A stretch of 49,678 nt of DNA from assembly GCF_010682105.1 (NCBI RefSeq), contig NZ_JAAGWH010000059.1, positions 1-49,678 on the forward strand, written 5' to 3'. Source of the DNA: Modestobacter muralis (GTDB taxonomy: Bacteria; Actinomycetota; Actinomycetes; Mycobacteriales; Geodermatophilaceae). The translations under genes were made by a program, and so were the position numbers. The notes below the pieces were generated by a model. The model was given only the letters and a program-made list of their open reading frames with translations, searched no databases and was not told the DNA's origin. Below, one piece after another: positions 43,976-49,678 of this stretch; position 1 is the stretch's first letter, and each line of letters starts with the position of its first letter.

Positions 43976-45223
43976 GTGAGCCGCATCGCTGAGGTCGTCG
44001 TCCCGGCTCGGCTGGGCAGGAGCTTCCGCTGGCTGCTCGCCTCGTCCTGGACGTCGAACCTCGGCGACGGGATCGCCCTGGCCGCGGGCCCCCTGCTGGT
44101 CGCCTCGCTGACCCGGGACGCGTTCCTGGTCGCCCTCGCCGCGACCGTGCAGTGGCTGCCGCCCCTTCTGTTCGGCCTGGTCGCCGGCGCGCTCACCGAC
44201 CGGCTGGACCGCAAGCTGATCGTGGTCACCGTCGACGCCGCACGGGCCGTCGTCCTGGCCGTGCTCACCCTGGCCGTGGCCACCGACCGGGTGTCGATCG
44301 TGGCGGTGCTGGCCGCGCTGTTCGTGCTCGCCACCGCCGAGGTGTTCGCCGACAACAGCTCGCAGACCATGGTCCCGGCGCTGGTGGCCCGCGAGGACCT
44401 CGCCGTCGCCAACTCCCGGCTGCAGACCGGGTTCATCACCGTCAACCAGCTCGCCGGGCCACCGCTGGGCGCCGCGCTGTTCACCGTCGCGGCCGGCTGG
44501 GCGCTGGGCGTGCAGGCGGTGGTCGTCGCGCTGGGGGCGGTGCTGGTCACCCGCGTCGTCCTGCCCGCCCGGGAGCCCGGCACCGGCCCGCGGCCCGCCC
44601 TGCGGCACGACATCGTCGAGGGGCTCCGCTGGGCGGTGGCGCACCCCGCCGTCCGGACCCTGGTGCTGACCATCACCATCTTCAACGTCACCTTCGGGGC
44701 GGCCTGGTCGGTGCTGGTCCTCTACGCCACCCAGCGGCTCGGCCTGGGCGAGATCGGGTTCGGGCTGGTCACCACCGTCGGCGCGGTCGGCGGCCTGGCC
44801 GGCGTGCTGGTCTACGGCTGGATCACCCAGCGGGTCAGCCTCGGCAGCATCATGCGGATCGGCCTGGTCATCGAGACGCTCACCCACCTGGTGCTGGCGC
44901 TGACCACCAGCCCGTGGATCGCGCTGCCGGTGTTCTTCGTGTTCGGCGCGCACGCCTTCGTCTGGGGGACGACGTCGATCGCCGTCCGCCAGCGCGCCGT
45001 CCCGCTGGCGCTGCAGGGGCGGGTGGGCAGCGTCAACCAGGTCGGCGTCTTCGGGGGGCTCGTGGTCGGCTCGGCGATCGGCGGCGTGCTCGCCCAGCAC
45101 GCCGGGGTCACCGCCCCCTTCTGGTTCGCCTTCGCCGGGTCGGCGGTGTTCGTGGCGCTCATCTGGCGCTCGCTGCGGCACGTCGCGCACGCCGACGAGG
45201 AGCAGGTGCCCGCCACCGCCTGA
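43976..45223 (+). CDS. MFS transporter, MFS_3 (enterobactin/macrolide exporter-like)
   Basis: Twelve-helix transporter of 415 residues. It begins with LGRSFRWLLASSWTSNLGDG, the typical start of the MFS_3 group. The loop after helix 2 carries LVAGALTDRLDRKLIV (the DRxxRK motif). The second half repeats the pattern with VYGWITQRVSLGSIMRIGL. Relatives export siderophores or macrolides by proton antiport; the substrate here is unknown. The start is GTG at 43976, with a TAGGGT box nine bases upstream. Confidence 0.85.
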   Translation: MSRIAEVVVPARLGRSFRWLLASSWTSNLGDGIALAAGPLLVASLTRDAFLVALAATVQWLPPLLFGLVAGALTDRLDRKLIVVTVDAARAVVLAVLTLAVATDRVSIVAVLAALFVLATAEVFADNSSQTMVPALVAREDLAVANSRLQTGFITVNQLAGPPLGAALFTVAAGWALGVQAVVVALGAVLVTRVVLPAREPGTGPRPALRHDIVEGLRWAVAHPAVRTLVLTITIFNVTFGAAWSVLVLYATQRLGLGEIGFGLVTTVGAVGGLAGVLVYGWITQRVSLGSIMRIGLVIETLTHLVLALTTSPWIALPVFFVFGAHAFVWGTTSIAVRQRAVPLALQGRVGSVNQVGVFGGLVVGSAIGGVLAQHAGVTAPFWFAFAGSAVFVALIWRSLRHVAHADEEQVPATA

Positions 45224-45272
45224 CGCGCCCGGACACCTTGCCCGGGACGGCGGCAGGGCGGGAGGCTGGGGC

Positions 45273-45605
45273 ATGACGTACGACCGGGAGCTCGCCGACC
45301 GGCTGCGGGCCGAGCTGTCGGCCGACCCGCGGGTCACCGAGCAGGCGATGTTCGGCGGCCTGGCGTTCCTCGTCGAGGGCGCGATGGTGGTCGCCGTCAG
45401 CGGGCGGGGCGGGCTGATGGTGCGCTGCGACCCCGCCCGGGCCGAGGAGCTGCTGGCGGCCGAGGGCGTGTGCCCGATGGTCATGCGCGGCCGCGAGCTC
45501 GACGGCTGGCTGCGGGTCTCCCCCGCCGCGGTCGACGACGACGCGGCGCTGCGCCACTGGGTGGGCATCGGCCAGGACGCCACCCGCCGCCTCCAGGACC
45601 GCTGA
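45273..45605 (+). CDS. TfoX N-terminal domain protein
   Basis: Protein of 110 residues corresponding to the TfoX/Sxy N-terminal domain: VTEQAMFGGLAFLVEGAMVVAV, GGLMVRCDPARAEELL and LDGWLRVSPAAVDDDAALRHWV. In gamma-proteobacteria TfoX controls competence, but isolated N-terminal domains are widespread in actinobacteria with unknown role. The ATG at 45273 lacks a strong ribosome-binding site. It ends before a bidirectional hairpin. Confidence 0.82.
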   Translation: MTYDRELADRLRAELSADPRVTEQAMFGGLAFLVEGAMVVAVSGRGGLMVRCDPARAEELLAAEGVCPMVMRGRELDGWLRVSPAAVDDDAALRHWVGIGQDATRRLQDR

Positions 45606-45667
45606 GCCCCGCCGCCGACCGCGCTCTGGCCGCAGACGAGGTGCTCACCGGGCCTCCGCCCCCGACT

Positions 45668-45714
45668 GTGCGCTCAGCGGGCTGCCGGAGCCCCACCGAC
45701 CCCGCTGAGCGCAC
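45668..45714. terminator. Bidirectional terminator hairpin
   Basis: GTGCGCTCAGCGGG (45668-45681) pairs perfectly with CCCGCTGAGCGCAC (45701-45714), between the convergent TfoX-like and methyltransferase genes. The GTGCGCTCA core is shared with the hairpin at 33082-33126. Confidence 0.7.
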
Positions 45715-45723
45715 GGTCAGTGG

Positions 45724-46518
45724 TCAGATGCGGACGAGCAGCTCCCCGTGCAGCATGCCGAGCCAGCCGTCGTCGGACGCCGCCCACTCCAGCCAGGCCG
45801 CGGCGATGTCGTCCAGTTCGGCGGCCGAGGACAGCCCGTACGCCACCGCCTGCTCCGCGAACGCCGAGGCGGTCGCCCGGCCGGCCCACGACCGGCCCCA
45901 CCACTCGCGCTCGGCCGGGGTGGCGTAGCACCAGGCGCCGGTCGTCGCGACCACGTCCCGCAGCCCGGCGGCGTGCGCCCAGGACAGCAGCCGCCGCCCG
46001 GCGTCGGGCTCGGCGTCGTTGCGCCGGGCCACCTGCCGGTACAGCCCCAGCCAGCGGTCCAGCCCCGCGGACGCCGGGAACCAGGTGGTGGCGGCGTAGT
46101 CGACGTCCCGCACCGCCACCAGACCGCCGGGCCGGCACACCCGGGCCATCTCCCGCAGCGCCGCGACCGGGTCGGTGAGGTGCTGCAGCACCTGGTGGGC
46201 GTGCACGACGTCGAAGGAGGCGTCGGGGGCCGCGAGCCGGTAGACGTCGCCGACGGCGAACTCGACGGACACCTGCGCCCGCCCGGCCAGCGCGCGGGCC
46301 TCCTCCAGCGGCGCGGGTGAGACGTCCAGCCCGACGACCCGGCCCGGCGCGACCCGGGCGGCCAGGTCGACGGTGATCGTGCCGGGCCCGCAGCCGACGT
46401 CGAGGACGTCGAGCCCCGGCCGCAGGCGCGGCGCGAGGTACGCCGCCGAGTTCTCCACCGTGCGCCAGCGGTGCGACTGCAGCACCGCGTCGGCGTGCCC
46501 GTGCGTGTAGGTGTCCAC
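45724..46518 (-). CDS. Class I SAM-dependent methyltransferase
   Basis: Methyltransferase of 264 residues. Motif I is VLDVGCGPGTITVDLAAR, followed by the acidic residue in VVGLDVSPAPLEEA, the motif II region FDVVHAHQVLQHLTDP and motif III RVCRPGGLVAVRDVD. These match the UbiE/Methyltransf_25 group; the acceptor is unknown. The C-terminal part is helical and Trp-rich. The start is GTG at 46518 (VDTYTHGHADAVLQSHRWR), with AGGGTGG upstream. The long open frame further upstream shows no family similarity and is excluded. Confidence 0.85.
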   Translation of the reverse strand: MDTYTHGHADAVLQSHRWRTVENSAAYLAPRLRPGLDVLDVGCGPGTITVDLAARVAPGRVVGLDVSPAPLEEARALAGRAQVSVEFAVGDVYRLAAPDASFDVVHAHQVLQHLTDPVAALREMARVCRPGGLVAVRDVDYAATTWFPASAGLDRWLGLYRQVARRNDAEPDAGRRLLSWAHAAGLRDVVATTGAWCYATPAEREWWGRSWAGRATASAFAEQAVAYGLSSAAELDDIAAAWLEWAASDDGWLGMLHGELLVRI

Positions 46519-46662
46519 GGCACCACCCTGCCCGACCGTCCCGCTCAGTGGTACTGCCTTCCCATCAGATGGGACGTCGACCCGTTGATGTCGTGGGCCG
46601 GCCCGGCCGCGCGGCGGGCGGGGTCCGCCTGGTCCACACCGGGGTGGCACTGCCCACGGGGC

Positions 46663-46686
46663 GTTTGAGCAGGACGGCAGGGGTAC
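46663..46686 (+). promoter_or_regulatory. SigB-like (general stress) promoter
   Basis: GTTT (46663-46666), 14 bases and GGGTAC (46681-46686), ten bases before the ATG of the STAS gene. This fits the GNNT-N14-16-GGGTAY pattern of Streptomyces SigB-type promoters. The target encodes an anti-anti-sigma-like protein, so a feedback link is plausible. Confidence 0.5.
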
Positions 46687-46695
46687 CGCAGCACC

Positions 46696-47034
46696 ATGAC
46701 CACCGGCGCCCACCCTGCTGACGGGGCCGCCGCCGGCGAGGTCCGCTGGACAGAGGACGCCGCCGGCCCCCTGCTCACCTTCGTCGGGCGGATCGACCGC
46801 GAGACCGTGCGCCGGTTCCGGCTGCTGGTGCCGCCGGCGTCCTGGCCGGCCCGGGCCGACCTGGCCGCGGTGACCGCCCTGGACGTCGCGGGGCTGGAGC
46901 TGCTGGTGCACCTGGCCCGCAAGCCCGCCCGCACCGGCTCCCGCCTGGTGCTGCTCGACGTGCCCGAGCGGCTGCGTCCGGCCATCGAGCGGGCCGGGCT
47001 GTCCCAGCTCCTCCCCCGGCCCGCCGGGTCCTGA
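46696..47034 (+). CDS. STAS-domain protein (anti-anti-sigma factor-like)
   Basis: Protein of 112 residues with a STAS fold: EDAAGPLLTFVGRIDRETVR, ARADLAAVTALDVAGLELLVHL and GSRLVLLDVPERLRPAIERAGL. In classical anti-anti-sigma factors the loop reads D-S-S-G, with a phosphorylatable Ser. Here it is D-V-A-G, so phosphorylation control as in SpoIIAA is not expected at that site. It is preceded by a SigB-like promoter. It could be constitutively active or bind another partner. Confidence 0.78.
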   Translation: MTTGAHPADGAAAGEVRWTEDAAGPLLTFVGRIDRETVRRFRLLVPPASWPARADLAAVTALDVAGLELLVHLARKPARTGSRLVLLDVPERLRPAIERAGLSQLLPRPAGS

Positions 47035-47040
47035 CCCCGG

Positions 47041-47292
47041 TCAGCCCCTGGGGGGTCGCCGCACGTCGGGCAGCCGGGGCGCCAGCCGGCGGGTGACCCA
47101 GCCGCCGACGAGCGCGGCGACGACGACGACGGTGACGAAGCCCAGCGAGCTGATCGCCTCGACACCCACGGCCTGCAGCACCAGCAGGAACACCACGGCC
47201 ACCAGCAGGGAGAGGCCGGCGGCCAGCATGACCAGCAGCCAGCGCGGCGGGCCGGCCGGGACGTCGGGACGGCGGGGAGGCGTCGGGCTCAC
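47041..47292 (-). CDS. Small two-helix membrane protein, hypothetical
   Basis: Protein of 83 residues: a Pro-rich N-terminus (VSPTPPRRPDVPAGPP), two membrane helices (WLLVMLAAGLSLLVAVVFLL and FVTVVVVAALVGGWV) and a basic C-terminus. I do not recognise the family. The GTG start at 47292 was chosen because it gives a clean membrane protein; the frame upstream has no credible signal. It is convergent with the STAS gene, with only six bases between stops. Confidence 0.6.
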   Translation of the reverse strand: MSPTPPRRPDVPAGPPRWLLVMLAAGLSLLVAVVFLLVLQAVGVEAISSLGFVTVVVVAALVGGWVTRRLAPRLPDVRRPPRG

Positions 47293-47534
47293 CGCGGTAG
47301 TGGACCACGCGTCGGCAGCACCGCCGCCGCGGAACGACCGCCGCCGTCCCGGCGGGACCGGCGTCCCACCCGACCGGGTGGACCTCCGCGCGCCTCGCGG
47401 CCGAACCCGGCCACCGGCGGGCTCCTGCGTGCTAGAACCGCGGTACCGGCATCGAGACCGCAGGTCACGGCCTCGGGTTGGACCGCCAGCTGACCGCAGC
47501 TGGGGCCGATGCCCCGACCACCTGGAGACCAGAC

Positions 47535-49037
47535 GTGACCCAGCCGCCCGCGGCCGGCCCCACCCCTCCCCCCGGCCCCGGCTGGTCCGGCGCCGACGAG
47601 ATCCACGACGGGCTCCCGCCCGCACCCGCCGAGCCCCAGGCCGGTGGGCGCCGCGTCCGCCGCGGACTCCTCGTGGCCGGTGCCACCGCGGGCGTCCTGG
47701 TGCTGGGCGGCACCGGCTACGCCGTCGCCTCCTACGTCTCCGGGGGTGGCGCCCAGCCCGAGGAGGTGCTGCCGGCCGACACCCTCGCCGTCGTGAAGCT
47801 CGACCTGGACCCGGCTGCCGGCCAGAAGATGGCGGTGTCCTCGCTGCTGGACCGGTTCCCGTCCCTGACGTCCGGCGAGGACGACGCCGACCTCCGGGAG
47901 CGGCTGGTCGCCCCGCTGCTGGCGGACAACGAGTGGGGCCTGACCTACGACCGGGACGTCGAGCCCTGGCTGGGCAACCGGATGGCCGTGGCCGCGGTGC
48001 CCGACCCCGGCTCGGAGGCCGGCGTCGCCCCCGTCGTCGTCCTGGCCGTGACCGACGAGGACGCGATGACCGAGCGCCTCGGGGCGGTGACCGACCGCGG
48101 CTTCGCCTTCGCGGTGCGCGACGACTTCGTCCTGCTCGGCCAGACCCAGGAGCTGGTCGACCGCCTGGCGGCCTCGGGCAGCACGCTGGACGAGGACGCC
48201 GACCACGCCGAGGACGTCGACGCGCTCGACGGTGACCAGGTCGCCGTCGCGTGGGCCGACCTCGCCGCCCTGCAGGACCTCCTGCCGATGGCGCAGACCG
48301 GCGTCGGCCTCGGGGACCAGCAGCTCTCCGGGCGGGTGGTGCTCGGGGTCCACGCCGAGGACGACGCGCTCGAGGTCGAGGGCCTGGCCCGCGGGACGGC
48401 GCCCGCGCCGACCACGGCCGGCAGCGAGCCCACCCAGCTGGTCGGCGACCTGCCCGCGGACACGGTGGCCGCGCTGTCGGTCAGCGGACTCGGGGAGGCC
48501 CTCACCACGTCCTGGGCCACCCTCCAGGAGGGCGGCATCCCGCCGGAGTTCCAGGAGCAGATCGACGCGCTCGGCCTGGACCTGCCCGACGACCTGGGCA
48601 CCGTCCTGGGCACCGACCTGGCCGTGGCCGTCACCGGCGACCTGGCGGTGCCGTCCTTCGGCGCCCGCGTGCTCACCGACGACCCGCAGCGGGCCACCGA
48701 GGTCCTCGACGGCCTGGTCGGGGACCTCGGCCTGCCGGTCGCCGTCCTCCCCCTGGACGACGGCTACGTCCTGGCCTCCGACCAGCCGCTCGCCGACGCG
48801 CTCACCGCGGACGGCGGCCTCGGGGACACCGAGGCGTTCCGCGCCGCGGTGGTCGACGCCGACGACGCCGGGGCCGTCGGCTTCGTCGACCTCGGGACGC
48901 TGATCGACCAGGTCGTGGCGGAGGGCGGCGACGACGCCACCCAGGCACAGGAGTTCAGCGCCCTGCGCGCCCTGGGCTTCAGCGCCTCGACCACCGACGA
49001 CGGCGGCCGGTTCGTCCTGCGGATCACCACCCGCTGA
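47535..49037 (+). CDS. DUF3352 membrane-anchored protein
   Basis: Protein of 500 residues. A cytosolic Pro/Gly-rich N-terminus (about 1-45) is followed by one membrane helix (GLLVAGATAGVLVLGGTGYAVA) and a large extracytoplasmic domain. The region starting EEVLPADTLAVVKLDLDP and the repeated VVLAVTDEDAM / VTGDLAVPSFGARVLTDD patterns are those of DUF3352. The exported part is very acidic and Asp-rich. Function unknown. The start is GTG at 47535. The 240 bases upstream contain a possible -10 (TAGAAC at 47434) but no gene. Confidence 0.8.
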   Translation: MTQPPAAGPTPPPGPGWSGADEIHDGLPPAPAEPQAGGRRVRRGLLVAGATAGVLVLGGTGYAVASYVSGGGAQPEEVLPADTLAVVKLDLDPAAGQKMAVSSLLDRFPSLTSGEDDADLRERLVAPLLADNEWGLTYDRDVEPWLGNRMAVAAVPDPGSEAGVAPVVVLAVTDEDAMTERLGAVTDRGFAFAVRDDFVLLGQTQELVDRLAASGSTLDEDADHAEDVDALDGDQVAVAWADLAALQDLLPMAQTGVGLGDQQLSGRVVLGVHAEDDALEVEGLARGTAPAPTTAGSEPTQLVGDLPADTVAALSVSGLGEALTTSWATLQEGGIPPEFQEQIDALGLDLPDDLGTVLGTDLAVAVTGDLAVPSFGARVLTDDPQRATEVLDGLVGDLGLPVAVLPLDDGYVLASDQPLADALTADGGLGDTEAFRAAVVDADDAGAVGFVDLGTLIDQVVAEGGDDATQAQEFSALRALGFSASTTDDGGRFVLRITTR

Positions 49038-49129
49038 CCCGTCGGCCGGGCGGGCCCTCGCAGGCTCGCCCGGCCCGCGCGGGTGACCCGGGCTGGCCGC
49101 GGTGATCGACATCGGCGAGGCTCGACGCC

Positions 49130-49678
49130 ATGACCGCTGCGACCCCGACCCCCGCCGGCCTGGGCGTGAGCAGCGAGGTGGGCCGACTGCGCACCGTGCT
49201 GCTGCACCGCCCCGGGGACGAGCTGCGCCGGTTGACCCCGCGCAACAACGACCAGCTGCTCTTCGACGGCGTGCCGTGGGTCGACCGGGCGCAGGAGGAG
49301 CACGACGCGTTCGCCGCGGCGCTGACCGCCCGGGGCGTCGAGGTGCTGCACCTGGACCGGCTGCTCGCCGAGGTGATGGACTCCCCGGCCGCCCGCGCCG
49401 AGGTGATCGCCGCCGCCGTCGACGACCCGCGCCTGGGCGCGACGCTGCAGCACGCCACGACCGCCCATCTCGACGGCCTGGCCGCCGAGGACCTCGCCCG
49501 GGCCCTGGTCGTCGGGGTCGCCCACGACGAGCTGCGCGGGGGCCGCGGGCTGGCCTACGAGCTGATGACCCGGGGGGAGTTCGTCGTCCCGCCGCTGCCC
49601 AACCTGATGTTCACCCGCGACTCCTCCGTCTGGGTGGGCGGGCAGGTCGCCGTCACCTCGCTGGCGATGCCGGCGCGG
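49130..49678 (+). CDS. arcA: Arginine deiminase, 5' part
   Basis: The first 183 codons of arginine deiminase, cut by the window end. The enzyme hydrolyses arginine to citrulline and ammonia, the first step of the arginine deiminase pathway. Recognisable segments are GVSSEVGRLRTVLLHRPGDE, NNDQLLFDGVPWVDRAQEEHDAF and LPNLMFTRDSSVWVGGQV, the last holding the substrate-binding FTRD motif. The catalytic Cys lies beyond the window. The ATG at 49130 has GAGG nine bases upstream. It follows the DUF3352 gene after 92 bases. Confidence 0.93.
   Translation, partial: MTAATPTPAGLGVSSEVGRLRTVLLHRPGDELRRLTPRNNDQLLFDGVPWVDRAQEEHDAFAAALTARGVEVLHLDRLLAEVMDSPAARAEVIAAAVDDPRLGATLQHATTAHLDGLAAEDLARALVVGVAHDELRGGRGLAYELMTRGEFVVPPLPNLMFTRDSSVWVGGQVAVTSLAMPAR

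Overview
The window is 49.7 kb of very GC-rich DNA with dense, mostly well-recognised genes, and it reads as actinobacterial chromosome. A proteasome activator ending in GQYL, GuaB1, a FolP2-type DHPS homologue, many GTG starts and frequent leaderless-style -10 boxes support this. With a soluble chemoreceptor, a CheW array, several cyclic-di-GMP proteins and abundant intergenic palindromes, the picture suggests Geodermatophilales (Blastococcus, Geodermatophilus or Modestobacter-like). That last step is inference, not proof. I see no rRNA, tRNA, CRISPR array, prophage or transposase gene.

Layout. 1-657: start of an exported Thr-rich protein (minus strand) built on a 6-bp tandem repeat. 886-7222: a fatty-acid module of MaoC dehydratase, long FabG4, FadA2 thiolase, TetR regulator and acyl-CoA dehydrogenase/oxidase. 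7413-12222: TRIC-type channel, SpoIIE phosphatase with GAF/PAS sensors, and an EAL phosphodiesterase. 12284-20212: small housekeeping and stress genes (DUF1059, aldo/keto reductase, HU, acetamidase, DinB, FolP2, quinone oxidoreductase, cysteine desulfurase-like protein, Bpa, DUF4190). 20255-24618: a triple-CheW protein and a six-PAS chemoreceptor. 24772-30117: serS with two HAD phosphatases, GuaB1, a zincin and a GroES-like protein. 30552-34205: MerR/alcohol dehydrogenase operon, a second oxidoreductase and pheA. 34331-40884: two TPR-like/GGDEF proteins, a Mn riboswitch with a GDT1-family exporter, and a degenerate GGDEF protein. 40929-49678: degenerate haloalkane dehalogenase-like hydrolase, damaged TipA-type regulator, FUSC protein, MFS exporter, TfoX-like protein, methyltransferase, STAS protein, DUF3352 protein and the start of arginine deiminase.

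Three results stand out. First, the protein at 36114-39077 joins a helical sensor and a GGDEF domain to a C-terminal domain that looks like LarB of nickel-pincer cofactor synthesis, but with both catalytic residues changed. Second, a pair of inverted palindromic repeats occupies, in frame, the place of most of the DNA-binding domain of a TipA-type MerR regulator (41935-42681). Two other copies lie just after stop codons, and their stem bases covary. Third, the chemoreceptor has six PAS units spaced exactly 366 bp apart. Further palindrome families are dispersed between genes.

Regulation visible in the sequence includes a palindromic operator at the TetR start, two MerR-type promoters with 19-bp spacers, a yybP-ykoY manganese riboswitch, a SigB-like promoter before the STAS gene, and -10 boxes 6-7 nt upstream of several start codons.
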